64,000 nt of DNA from Phialophora verrucosa. Lineage: Eukaryota > Ascomycota > Eurotiomycetes > Chaetothyriales > Herpotrichiellaceae. Both the position numbers and the translations under genes were made by a program. The notes under the pieces were generated by a model. That model was not told where the DNA came from. It made no database searches and worked only from the letters and a program-made list of their open reading frames with translations. The DNA lies in NCBI GenBank assembly GCA_002099365.1, contig MSED01000014.1:868001-932000 (forward strand), given 5' to 3'. Positions 1 through 10,772 of this stretch are shown here, piece by piece. Within the stretch, counting starts at the first letter, position 1, and each line of letters starts with the position of its first letter.

Positions 1-2924
1 GTCCGTCAAGACAAAGAACACATCTTGGAGGATGGAGATGTAGAACTGCTGGAAGAAAATGCCCGCTGTCTGTGCATCCGTCTCGGCCATGTTGTTGATC
101 AATTCCAGGCACATAGACAAGACAGTGTTCTCCACTTCTCGATTGTCGTGCTTGCTGGCCCACATGCAAGAGTCGATCACAAATTTGAATTGCCGACCGT
201 CCAGCTTAAGCAGCGCAGGGAAGCAGAACAGGTTGATTGCTTGTAGAAGCTTGAAGAACTCTACCCGGAACTCGGGATACTCGTGGAAGTCCTTGTTGAT
301 CATCTCGAGCGTGCACTCGAATATTGCGTCCATAATTGGACCAACCTTGTCGTCCATGAGATTCTGTGGAAGAGTTAGCAATGACACAGTCCGGTGGATC
401 ATCAGTCTCTGACCATAAGTCGAGATCTCTTTGGGGTCCAACGTACATGTAGCTTGTGGATGATGGTGGTGGTCACGCTGAGAACTTCGGCATCTCGAGC
501 ATCGGGAACATTGCGTTGATAATCGAGTAAAATGGCATCGAGCAGCGGTGGTACCATGCTCTCGTTGACCATTGGCAAGTCGTCTGCTTTCTGTACATAG
601 ATATCGACAAGTTTCAAGATTTCTTTCTTGATTGTACGCAGGCCTCGGACTTTCGGTGTCTTTGTCTGAACATTGCCTGTGATGAGGTTAGGAGGGGGCT
701 TCAGCATCCAGTAGCTGCGGGACTTACCTCCAGAGGCGACAGCATCAGAGATGAGCTGACTTGAAGCCCGATACATGTTCAGCATGTCGTGGTAGATGCG
801 TCCAATCTGTGAATAGAAATAGCTGCCAATGGAGGAGCATGCTGCCACATTCGTCTTCATGATGTTTCCAACGACCTTGATGATCTCGGGATCATGGAGA
901 ATGGCTGGGTTCGAGTTGGCTTGCTGGATGACACTGTCCCAAGCTTGGTTCGGATAGGACATAAGGTCGCTGATTAGTCGGTCTTGCACGCTCTTCTGGC
1001 CTTGAGCAGAGATCATGTAGCCGCAAGCTTCGTAGAAAGTATGCACTTGTTGAGGGGTGAGGTCACAGGTGATCTTGCGCATATTACGCACAATCTCGTC
1101 AATGAAAGGTTCGGTTTCACCTGGTTGCAGAGCGACAAAGTGGCGCTTGCATTTATTGGCAATCTTGATGAAAGTGTCGCAAGCCATGTCCTGAACACCC
1201 TCATGGGTCTCGTGCATGAACTCGAAGAGCTTGTTGACCACAGTCTTCAAGAACTTCCAATGTGCCTTGAGGAATCGCGGGTATTGCCCGACGATGTACA
1301 TGATGTTGCTGGCCACGACGGCTTTGTTGTCCTTGCCTCGCTTCATCTCGGTCAGACCGAGTAGGTCCTTAATCACGGTGACCAAGAAGCGCTTCTCCGT
1401 CTCTTCAGACATAGCACCTGATATTGAGCCAATGGCCCAGCAGAGGGTATTGCAGTTGTTCCACGACCACTCCGAACCGTCAACCTGTCGCTGAAGCTTG
1501 TCTGACATGATGTTCTCGGTGTCGACGACGTCCAAGTGGGTCAAATACACGAGGCATTCGCGGGTAGTCTTGTAAAGCTGAATTGTGTCACTCTCCTTGA
1601 CGAATTCGCGAACTATTTCACCTTCGTCGTTCTCGACGATCAGGACTTCTTCGGGCCGTACCATCTTCTCAACCATAACTTGTCTCAAACTTGACAAGAC
1701 TTGGGCGTACTTGTGCTTGCGTAGGGGATAGTTGGCAAGACTGCTGGGGTGTGGAGCGCCGCCATTAGCCAGACCGCTGACGCCCATGTTGACAAGCGGA
1801 TTGAGTTCGGTGATGGGGAGTTGCTGCATTTCCTCGTACAGCTCCTGCACCAACTTATTCCAGTACTCTAGGCATATCTTGAAGATCTCTCTGTCGTCAA
1901 TCAAGCTGATCTTAATAAGATAGAAGTGACCGTGGAGGAGATAGTCGGGGTTTGGTAATCGTTCAATGGTCTGTAGGTGGGCTGAGAAGTAGTTGGTGAG
2001 GAAGATTGCCAGGTTGAGGATGTATTCTTGTTCTCGGGACTTGGCTTTGGCATATGCCTCGCGGAAGTCAGTATCAAGCGGAAGGGTTCGAGCAATGACA
2101 GTCAAAGTCTCGGTGAACATTTGCACAAGCTTATCGTCGTACTGGAATTGTTGTCCCAACTGCAGACCGCCAATTTCCGTCAAGCACTTCAAGGAAATAT
2201 TTCGGAATTCATCGACCTCCAGAAACCTTCCGACGAGGGTGTCGATGAGCTTCGTCTCGAAGATAAAGCCCAGAGGGATCCAGTTCAGGAAGCGCAGTAA
2301 TGTCTCTAGGGTCGCCTTGACCAGACTTATGGAATCCGCTGTTGTGAGCACCTCATTGCATAATTGGAAGATGGACGAGAACTCGGCGCACATGGTGGTC
2401 TTGAGATTCTTCGCCTTGGTGGAAGTCATCTGGTCCTGCGAGAAATCGAAAACCTCCTCCGACAGCAGCCGCAGAATGGTCATGTTGTTCTCGCACACAG
2501 ACAGGCCGGTGTGGCAAGCGGAGATGATTTCGTTAATGAAGCTGGGCCAGTTGTGAGGCCATTCTTGTTTGAGGATGGTGACCAAGGTCAAATCCAGCTT
2601 GTTGAGAAAGAGCTTGTTGGCCTTTAGAGACTCCTCGGTCTCAGAAGCCTGAAGGATCTGGTTGACCACGAAGTTGCGGATGCCCAAGCACTGATCGCGA
2701 GGGAGAACCTTCCATCTGGTATTGACCACATCATCCAACACTTGCAGGCCCAAGTACTTTGTCGGCACGTACGTCGCCTCTTGCAAGATCCTGTCCACCA
2801 TCAACCACGCATCGGGATTCGATTTGAACTCATTGAGCTTCTGTTGAGCTTGTTTCTGGATCTCGCCATGACCTTCTTGGAAAGCCTTGACAGTCGCGTC
2901 AAGCTCGGCGACGGTGACCGACAT
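1..2924 (-). CDS. crm1: Exportin-1 / Crm1 nuclear export receptor (3' end beyond the window)
   Basis: Importin-beta family HEAT-repeat receptor that carries leucine-rich-NES cargo out of the nucleus with RanGTP. The ATG at 2924 opens a protein that follows yeast and human Crm1 throughout: N-terminal CRIME-type region, the acidic-loop motif VENDEGEIVREFVKESD, and the NES-groove block with IKDLLGLTEMKRGKDNK. I place exons at 2924-728, 676-447 and 363-1. Intron 1 (727-677, 51 bp, GTAAGT...CTAAC...CACAG) has no stop and keeps frame, so a naive ORF reads through it. Intron 2 is 446-364 with a GCTAAC branch site. After it the frame reads on to the left edge with Crm1 sequence ending in ILQDVFFVLTD, so roughly the last 150 residues are missing from the window. 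The residue equivalent to the leptomycin-B cysteine (human C528) is Thr525 here, as in A. nidulans KapK. Confidence 0.97.
677..727 (-). other. In-frame intron 1 of crm1
   Basis: 51 bp, GTAAGT donor, CTAAC branch site and CACAG acceptor, with no stop codon. Removing it joins the two conserved blocks ISDAVASGG and NVQTKTPKVRG. Retention would add 17 residues without a frameshift. Confidence 0.85.
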
Positions 2925-3628
2925 GGCTGAAGCTTTGGAATTCGGTAGAGGGAGACCGCTCAGCGAGCGCGTGGAAGCACGAGTGTTGTGCCAGTAGGTG
3001 GCGGGGTACCGAGATGTGAGGCTCGATTTGATATGCGGGTGCGATAAACGATCCGAAAAAGGATCAAGATTGCGCTTGTCTCTTCTGGTGACGGCAAGGG
3101 CAGACGCTGAAGAACGCTTGAAACTGAGACTGGAGGCAGATGGTGCAGTCGATAAGGCGATTGAGCGGTCGGAAGGGATGAAGCAGTGGGTTGTGAGGGC
3201 AGTCGAAATTCAAGTGTTGGTGAAATGTCGGGATGGAGTGCACGCGTGAAAGTACATGCACTGCAGGCAAGGCAACGCAGCAGCCGCCGCATAAGGCAGC
3301 CGCCAGCAATCCAGACACGGATGTGAATCCGATCTGTCGATTCTCGCTGGGGTGCAGAGGACAATTATTAATCCTCCCCTACGGCCAATAGAGACTTGTG
3401 ACTGTGCCACAGGTCCATCGAGACTTCATCAACACCATGACACAACTGAGGAAAGCTGTTCATTTCATTTCACAATAAATTCATTGTTAACCAAGTCGAG
3501 GAGATCTCTCGTTGACTAAACACCCGGTTTATGCGGTATCATGAGGGGCACTGTATAAAGCCCCGGTAATCTCTGTATCGATTAGACATGCGAATGAAGT
3601 CAAACAGCCTCTTCCTTTTGGGTGATAT
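2925..3628. promoter_or_regulatory. crm1 upstream region / metR downstream region
   Basis: 704 bp between the metR stop and the crm1 start; both genes point left. The right part must hold the metR 3' UTR and the left part the crm1 promoter. The open frames here are short and have no recognisable protein. I see no repeat or RNA gene. Confidence 0.5.
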
Positions 3629-4414
3629 TCATTCAGTCCCAACTCCAGTGGTGTGCTCAGTGGTTTTCAGGTCACGCTCCTCACTCTCTTTGCGATACTG
3701 TTGATACGCCGCTGCCATCTCCTCCTTGGACGAGATCCCATTTTTCTCTGTGATCAAATCCTTAAGCCACTTGTTCTCCATTTCTAACTGGCTCACCTTC
3801 GCCTCCAGCTTCGAGTTCTTTTCCTGTACCTCCTTGACCGTACGTTCCAGCGCCTGCTCCCGTTGCTTCTTCTTCACCCGGAATCTTGCGCTCGCGGCGG
3901 TATTTCTTCGTCTTTTGTCCTCCTCAGCGGCTACACGGGATTTATCTTCAGGAGTCAGCGAGTTCGGATCAAGTGATTCCCCTTTTCGCTTGCTGCCAGC
4001 TGCCGTCTGTGCACTTGGCGATCCGTGGGAGTCATGGTTGCCGAAGCCCTGCGCGGGCGCAGGTTGTATGGGAGTGTTGTAAGTACTATAATAGTGTGAA
4101 GACTCTGCGGCAGAGGTATCGAGATGTGGCAGTTGCTGGCTCTGATTTGGCGACGAGCCTGCCAGGAGGTCTTCGTACTTGACGTTGTGCGGATTGCCTT
4201 TGTTTTCATTCAGGTCGAAATTAAAAGAGCCGTCTTCAGGGAGCGCAGGGATGTCAAAGTGGGTGAAATCGGTATTTGTGAACATGGCCAAGTCCTGGCT
4301 GATGTCCAACTCCTCCGGCGGGAACTGATCCTGGTCGTAGGGCGACGTCAGAGTATTCAAGTTGTTGAGATACTCCGAGAAATTCGGCCCTGTGCGGCCG
4401 CGGTAGGTTGACAT
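3629..4414 (-). CDS. metR: bZIP transcription factor, MetR/Cys-3 type sulfur regulator
   Basis: Single-exon gene of 261 aa, close to the Neurospora Cys-3 / Aspergillus MetR size. In that family it activates sulfate uptake and assimilation genes when sulfur is limiting and is destroyed through an SCF (SconB/Scon-2) pathway. The basic region is at residues 166-186, with the signature NTAASARFR at 171-179. The zipper heptads follow directly: L189, V196, L203, L210, L217. The basic/zipper segment with EMENKWLKDLI is diagnostic of the MetR/Cys-3 branch. The N-terminal half is acidic and Asn/Pro-rich, consistent with an activation region. The ATG at 4414 is chosen because MSTYRGRTGPN matches the start seen in the family. 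The promoter is shared with the divergent chl4 gene. Regulation by sulfur is family knowledge; I did not find a clear ATGRYRYCAT Cys-3 site upstream. Confidence 0.95.
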   Translation of the reverse strand: MSTYRGRTGPNFSEYLNNLNTLTSPYDQDQFPPEELDISQDLAMFTNTDFTHFDIPALPEDGSFNFDLNENKGNPHNVKYEDLLAGSSPNQSQQLPHLDTSAAESSHYYSTYNTPIQPAPAQGFGNHDSHGSPSAQTAAGSKRKGESLDPNSLTPEDKSRVAAEEDKRRRNTAASARFRVKKKQREQALERTVKEVQEKNSKLEAKVSQLEMENKWLKDLITEKNGISSKEEMAAAYQQYRKESEERDLKTTEHTTGVGTE

Positions 4415-5783
4415 GATCCTGTCTATCCTCCTTCGCAGGAGATACCCTCACACGGTCAACTCCAACGATGTGTCCAGGATGGGATGGTAGCCCGTAATAT
4501 ATTCGGTCGCGGTCAGGGTGGTTCGGGGGCTCAGTTGCACGACAAAGGCGTAATATGACAAAGCCTCTGCGCTGTGGCGGATTGTTTCAGTCACCGAGGC
4601 TCAAGGTGTCTGCGATTAGAGTCGCTGCACTCCTTACCGCGAGCACCTTGAGAAAGGCCTGCGGGCAGGACGGAGGATGTGCTGTAGACGGTCAAAGGCG
4701 GGGAGTGAGGATGGCAATGGTGAGAGGGACGAGAGAGTAGCAATTGGCAAGGTGAGTGCAAAATTGGGTGCAAAGAGGGGCCGATGGAAGAGTTCTTTGA
4801 GCACCAGATGAGTGGCACAAATGTGGGATGGCCCCTACGCCCTTTGCGTGGGTTTTGGTGGTTGGCGGTTCGCTGCCGGTCTCGCTTCGGGAATTGCTCT
4901 TGCCCCAAAGCGTGCCGCTTAATCTATTCGTAATACGCCTCGTACAAGTACCCCCCACCAACATCCGTGGGTACGAGGTAATTGAAAAACTTAATAGCTT
5001 CGAGCTTCCTAGGGAAGATGGGATTATTCGAGCTACGAGCACACAATCGTGGTAGCTGAGACTGAGCATGAAATTCATCACAACCTTGGTATCATGGACC
5101 CTGACATCTCTGACGTCCCCGCGACATTTTCTGACAGTAGCGGCACTGACACTGGCTACGAGTAATCGTCATGAGCCGAAGATAACAGTGGTGATCTCAT
5201 GTCAAGGTGGTGAGAGGCGGGATCACGCCCGTCAGACGGATCTGATTGCCGGAAAAGGGTTCATCGAGCCGAGTGCAAGTGGGCGCTCATCGCCGCCGCT
5301 CTTCCTCGGCGACCCAGCGTATACTGTGCTTTATAAGAGCGCCCGTGGGTGTTCTTGGGAGAGCATGCCGCAGAGTTGGATTTCTGATCACAAATCACGG
5401 CTGTTTGCAGCTACCCATAAACACATGATAGCCTCGAACACACGAAGCATGCATCCAGCTAGTGTGTCAGGATACCATCCACTTGATTGATCTTGACGTG
5501 CCCGTGGAAAACTCTAGTGTGGGGTTTCCGACTTCTCCCATGTCTTTCCGAAAGAACTCCAGAGTTGGAAAGACTGACTTTCCAAAATTACTTCGTACAC
5601 AATGCTCGTCCGGGAAGGGAAGGTAAGCAGAGTCACCTCGGTCCAGAGTTGTTCCCCCTCCGAGTTGGCCGATTCAGGGTCACAGTCATGTGACCGAGGT
5701 ATGACTCGTTTGTTTACGGTGACGAACTTCTGCCTCACAACCAATGTAAACAAACACAACCACACACTAACAGCGACATTTCA
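4415..5783. promoter_or_regulatory. Divergent intergenic region metR / chl4
   Basis: 1.37 kb between two divergent starts. Open frames here look random in composition. At 5678-5695, about 90 bp upstream of the chl4 ATG, is a perfect 6-bp inverted repeat, GGTCAC-N6-GTGACC, which could bind a dimeric regulator. No TATA box or RNA gene stands out. Confidence 0.45.
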
Positions 5784-7127
5784 ATGGCACCCATTCTTGG
5801 AAAATCGCTCAACCGCCTATCGCGGGAAGCAATCATAGATCTTGGACTGAGATGGCTTCAAGAGACCCGCTCCTCGTCAGCACCATATCTCCAGTGCAAT
5901 CGCACTGGATTCGAAGCCGATGAAGAGGACTACCTGCACATGCCAGCCGAAAGCATCGAGGAATTGCGAACCCTGTACCGTGATCTTCGGAACCATCCTG
6001 GCCAGGCGACCAAGCGCGATGTAGTTGACCGCATTATCGACGGCGACTGGCGCCGCGGACTCTCCCTGCATCAGCATGCAACCATCGATTTCGCGTACCT
6101 GGAACAAAACGACGCTGCCCTGAAATGGAGTGCTCTGAAACTGGTGCCCCTCAAGACAGGGGGTGAGGAAACACTGGATGGCGACGACCACGACCACGAC
6201 GGTGGACAGCAGCCAGCGCAGAAAAAGCGAAAACTCAGCGACGGCCGAATAGAACCGACCTATCCCCATGTCTCGCCGCAAGTCTTCCTCTCGGCCCTCA
6301 AAGCTGAGATCTCACCACTGGTCAAAGCTCATTATCATCTTCACCGCATGCCTTCTCCGTACAACCTCACCATCATCCGACTGTGGATCCAGCCAAACGC
6401 GGCATTCGCGCCCAGCCGCTCGAAAGTTCCGCGCCGGCCCAGACACGCCACCGATGCGGGTCGCATAATGTACATCGCCCTACCGGACAGTTGTCCGTAC
6501 GTATACATCTCCATTTCCGGCTCGTCGACAAGCTCGAATGGCCGGTCCAGGGGAAGCGATAGGGATGCCAAGGAGAAAGTGATGGCGAGAGTCGACATGG
6601 CGGCCATGAAGCGGATTGTCCTCGAAGCCATTCCGAAAGCACTCTCTCGACCACACCAGCGCTGGGCGCTAGAGTCGACGAACCTTGTCGCAAAGTCATT
6701 GAAGACGATGTGCGAGTTGAGAGGGAATCAGAAGCCTGGCACTGGCGGCGGCACGTACAGTATCTTCGCGGACTGTGCCAAGGCAGCCGACAAAAGTCCC
6801 GTCGACGTGCAGATGACCGCAGCGGATGATTCCGAGCACCAAGACGACAGACAACGCTTGATCGAGAAGCGATTCGGCCGTACGCAAGGCGAGCACTACG
6901 CGCCTCTCAACCGCGTGCACGTTAGGCTCACCAATACGAATGCGCCGGACGGGCTGGAAGATGAAGACTCAAGCTCACCAAAACATGAAATCACACTGAC
7001 CTTCACGGGGAGCGACGTGTTCGGTGGCCTCAAGAAACTCGCGGAATTCGGGCCCACGTACATGGATCTGAACAAAATGCCCGCTTGGATGACCGGGGAA
7101 TTGGTCGTCAGTAATCTCACTGTCTGA
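5784..7127 (+). CDS. chl4: Chl4/Mis15/CENP-N family inner-kinetochore protein
   Basis: Intronless, 447 aa, the usual size for fungal Chl4/Mis15. The family belongs to the constitutive centromere network (Ctf19/CCAN) and with Iml3/CENP-L helps read CENP-A nucleosomes. The N-terminus (LSREAIIDLGLRWLQ, then a helical region to about residue 110) matches the family's pyrin-like start. The middle has an acidic/basic linker near residues 130-150 with a KKRK nuclear signal. The C-terminus has the conserved block FTGSDVFGGLKKLAEFG followed by a short strand ending MTGELVVSNLTV. The start is the first ATG of the frame and fits the conserved N-terminus. The divergent neighbour is metR. The assignment is by family pattern, not by a single catalytic motif. 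Confidence 0.85.
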   Translation: MAPILGKSLNRLSREAIIDLGLRWLQETRSSSAPYLQCNRTGFEADEEDYLHMPAESIEELRTLYRDLRNHPGQATKRDVVDRIIDGDWRRGLSLHQHATIDFAYLEQNDAALKWSALKLVPLKTGGEETLDGDDHDHDGGQQPAQKKRKLSDGRIEPTYPHVSPQVFLSALKAEISPLVKAHYHLHRMPSPYNLTIIRLWIQPNAAFAPSRSKVPRRPRHATDAGRIMYIALPDSCPYVYISISGSSTSSNGRSRGSDRDAKEKVMARVDMAAMKRIVLEAIPKALSRPHQRWALESTNLVAKSLKTMCELRGNQKPGTGGGTYSIFADCAKAADKSPVDVQMTAADDSEHQDDRQRLIEKRFGRTQGEHYAPLNRVHVRLTNTNAPDGLEDEDSSSPKHEITLTFTGSDVFGGLKKLAEFGPTYMDLNKMPAWMTGELVVSNLTV

Positions 7128-8686
7128 GATCATACTGGGATGCTTTTCAAAGCCTGATTGGACTATCTGTATTCCGACCGACACCCTTGGATTGATGACC
7201 TTATGACCATTGACGTTTGGCTACTGCTTTCAAATGAAATGTACATAATATGCATGCTGCATGCATGGTAGGTGAGGAATCCATCCTGCCAGCCGTCTGG
7301 CTAGAAAGAAACAAACCGGGCTAGAACATACGTATGAATCACTGCATTACTAATACCATTCCTCCTCCTCTTGCTTCCTTATTCCTGGTTCCTGCTCTTT
7401 ACTTCTACTTCATCATGGAACCCCCCTTCAATTTCGTCCGTCCGTGCCCGATGCTCCGTGTCTGTCCACTCACCTCCACACCACTCCGCTCTCTGAGTAT
7501 ATGAAAAGATACAATTACTCAACTTGGACCCATTGACGCTTAAGAAACGATAATCCGGTGCAATCATGGTGGACTGTGTATTTCTGGCATTCACACTCGC
7601 GTACATCCCCGGACCTCCACAGTACGGGTCCTCGGTACTCGGACGAATTCACTAGAGTCCTTTGCCTAAACCCCAGACGTTTCAGGCCCGGAGTCCGGCA
7701 TCAAGCTTGCCCGAATTCTTTATGTCCATCCCCCCATGCATACTCCCTGCAGACCTGCGCCGTGCAGTGCCTCGTACTAGACGTGCTCCGTAGTTACAAA
7801 CCGACCGCGTATGGAGCACTACGGAGAGTAGACTACGGAAAGGACACTACTGAAGAGAGAGAGGCCTAACCTGCTTTCGTATCCATGGCGGACATGATTC
7901 GCGTATCTTCACATTAGGCTTCACATTCATACCCACTGGGCTTCCTCGCTCTGCTCTCTGTTGCTCGTTGTCGCTTTGGTGTCACCGGCGCTGTTGTACT
8001 CCGCGTAGCTGGCATCTTCCAATCGGGAGCTGCCGGCGCTAGCGCGCGTTGGGCGCGTCAAGCTTCTGGTGTGACTTAATTTGGAGGACATGATGGATTT
8101 CAAGGGGTCGGGGGCGACGCCTGACTATATAGTTACGAAGGCCTATAGTAATATTACAGATGGGTTCTGAACGCCCATACGACCTGTGACGCCTTGGCGT
8201 GGTCTTTACAGACTCTCGGGTAACCTTCCCAGTCACACTGGGTCTCCCGCGGCGCGTCTGATGCACGCCCAGTCTCGTCTTATATTATAATATGCCCTTG
8301 GTGATACAGTCGTTCATCTCTGGTCCTACAGTGATTACAATATATACAGTTGAGCTGTGCACAGTAGGCGTCAGAATCAGCTTCTTGGTAGCCGGAGAGC
8401 GGAGACCGTACGCTAACCAGGGCCTTGGCACTTCTCGCTCCCTCTCCACACCATCTGTTGCGCATTGGTCCTGCGTCCTGTATATGCCGCTACGGTGCCT
8501 TCGAAAGACGTTGTGGGATGCAAGATGTACTTAGAGGACTAGGATGGCAATCATTGTCATCGCCGGCTTTATACTGTAGTATTTGTCTTCCGTACACTCG
8601 TTTTCCTCCTGTCTTGGAATTCTTTTGGCGATTGCTTGGGGCGATAATTTGTCTTATCTCTGTTCCAGTCTTGAAGCACGTTTCTG
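7128..8686. other. Intergenic stretch without a supported gene
   Basis: 1.56 kb between the chl4 stop and the end of the TPD-nuclease gene. Several frames of 60-110 codons are open on both strands but none gives a recognisable protein or plausible exon chain. There is a local TA-rich patch near 8280-8350. No LTR, tRNA or tandem array was found. Confidence 0.5.
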
Positions 8687-9529
8687 TCAGTCAATTCCGG
8701 CATCGTTGCGTCGGGTCCATCTGGCATGCCAGATCAAGCGGGGGACCATTCTCGGTGATTCGCTAGAGTGCCATTGACACCCCGACACTTCTCGAGCGTT
8801 GAAGACTACGACGCCTTCAATTTTTGGATAACCACATTGGAAGCCAAGTGCATACACAACAGCTCCCGGTCCGAGTGCCCTTACATACTTTCTCAATTGC
8901 CTTTTCTTACTTTGGGCGACGAAAGGGTTGTCCGGGAATCCAAAATAGTCCTTGAACTCCAACCAGCCGCACTCCTGTCCACAAATGACGACAGGAGCAG
9001 TGAACATCATGTCAGGAGTTTGGCGAGGGTGCTCTCCCAAGAGTTGGGCTTGCGTCCGCTGGTCTAATTCCCGCGTGAAAACGTATCCTTTGGCGGCAAA
9101 GTGCTCGATAAAGGCGTCTTCTGCTAGTTGGGCTTGGTCAGATCTTAGTCTTTGCAGGTCGGCACGTCTTTGAGCCTCTTCAGCACTTTCTTGCAAGAAG
9201 TTGAGACGGTCAGCTGCCCTGATGAGCGTTGCAACAATCACCGGGTCGAGAATCGTCTTCGTTTTTCGAACAATATGTTGAAGGCTTGGACGCCTATGTC
9301 TCATCTGGAGAGCAGCCTTATATACCGACTTCACCGCAGACGGAGAGATACCCAGATATGCTGCGCCTGTAGATTGCTTGTTCCCAGCAGGCTCCTTCGG
9401 CCTTCGGATGGAGCTGTCATATGGCTCCGTGTTGTGAGATTCTCGAGTATGCCGTGAAGACATTCTGCGATGTTGTTCAAGCGCATTGACACTTTGAAAG
9501 CGTCGTTCACATAATTGGCAATATGGCAT
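8687..9529 (-). CDS. C2H2 zinc finger + TPD (CDIN1/C15orf41-like) nuclease-fold protein
   Basis: 280 aa from the ATG at 9529; the frame is open six codons further upstream but only from a TTG. Residues 1-27 form a U1/JAZ-like C2H2 finger (C4, C7, H20, H27). Residues 60-110 are helical with an AYLGISPSAVKSVY segment. Residues 140-245 fit the TPD domain of CDIN1: TPD at 171-173, WLEFKDYFG at 189-197, then GPGAVVYALGF. In the PD-(D/E)XK reading, D173, E191 and K193 would be the metal/catalytic residues. CDIN1 partners Codanin-1 in animals; the fungal role is unknown to me. A finger at the N-terminus suggests nucleic-acid binding. The final 20 residues are low-similarity and the C-terminus is less certain. 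Confidence 0.82.
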   Translation of the reverse strand: MPYCQLCERRFQSVNALEQHRRMSSRHTRESHNTEPYDSSIRRPKEPAGNKQSTGAAYLGISPSAVKSVYKAALQMRHRRPSLQHIVRKTKTILDPVIVATLIRAADRLNFLQESAEEAQRRADLQRLRSDQAQLAEDAFIEHFAAKGYVFTRELDQRTQAQLLGEHPRQTPDMMFTAPVVICGQECGWLEFKDYFGFPDNPFVAQSKKRQLRKYVRALGPGAVVYALGFQCGYPKIEGVVVFNAREVSGCQWHSSESPRMVPRLIWHARWTRRNDAGID

Positions 9530-10772
9530 TTTAGGATTTTCGTGCAAGGTTGGGTTTACTGATAACTTGGATCAGTTGTGCCTGCGTGAAACTACACCCG
9601 CAGCTGAAGGAGTGTCGACTGGAGAGTGGACGTCGAGCTTTAAATTCCATGTCCTCTCTTGTAGAGCGGTCTTTTCATCTTGATATTTCATCGTATCCAA
9701 TCCTCGACTATGCCCGTCGTACACTGATGATCTCACCTCCCTCGGTAACGAGTGCAGAACCGTTCAGCAGCATTCTGAATAGGCGGATCGTTGTTGTTAA
9801 TTCTCAACCAATTATATCCGGATGCTGATCTCAAGCAAGAAGATCAATAAGACAAACTGACCTTGGCTGATGGCTCATAGCATGGATGATCCACCAGCCA
9901 GTTAGGATATCGGTGGCATCTCTTCCGACGAATTCGGCTTCGTTCCCGCGGAGCTGCTTGTCCCCCCACGGTCCGAAATATCACGTCGTCCGAAGTTTCG
10001 TCATGGAATACGTACTAGCGAGAGCATCGGTGGGCAGTTCTGATATTCCAAAAAGGTTCACCTTTCACAGCGAATTCACTCGTCTTAGGTTAGTTTCCGC
10101 CTTTGTTATCGCTGATGAGGTATGAACGACGATTGGCGTGAGGGCGACGCAGAACCGACCACATTTATCTACCAATCGGCGCGATGCACTCCCTCTTCCG
10201 GAGGGTGCCTTCTTACCACCTATTGCTGGCACAGCCCTACTACCTATTGGAGACGCGAGAGCTAACGCTAGCAAGGACAGGTGCGAGTGCATTGACTGCG
10301 GGATTCGACTAGCGGTGGTGGGAGCTTGCTGGAGCATGGGTGGGAAAAGCGGCTGCGGCAGCTTTCGTTGGGACATTGAGACCCTGTGACAGCCAGTCAA
10401 AGCCGGCTTTGCTATATAGTCATCTGAGTCTCACTTGGAACTCGGGGCGCTGACAGCCGGAACTGGCGCCCGCGTCAAGGGCCAAATGGACAATTGTAAA
10501 AGCCTTGAGCGTCGGCAAGAAATCACGGTGAAGTCCTTCAGATATTGGGCGGCTGAAGTGTAGTTGTCACGAGCTCATAGGATTCTATCTTTGTTTCTTC
10601 AGGCAATATGTCTGCAAACATTTCCCTATACAAGCCGGGAAATACGCCCTTGACGCTGTAGCCGCTTCATCATTTCCTGCGTCTCTTTGAATGCACATCA
10701 TTGGAAGGAGTCTCGTTCTCAATCAACCCAGCAGTGAATGGGATACTGACTCCCCCAACTCGGCCTTCCACC
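9530..10772. other. Intergenic stretch without a supported gene
   Basis: 1.24 kb between the TPD gene start and the monooxygenase stop. Open frames are short and unrelated to known proteins. It separates the housekeeping side from the accessory cluster. Nothing else was seen. Confidence 0.45.

Noticed and set aside
1425..1460. Cys495 in NTLCWAIGSISG as the leptomycin cysteine
   Set aside because: Counting against K560/K568 in human Crm1 puts C528 in the DLLGLCEQKRGKDNK segment, which is Thr525 here; Cys495 is a different conserved residue.
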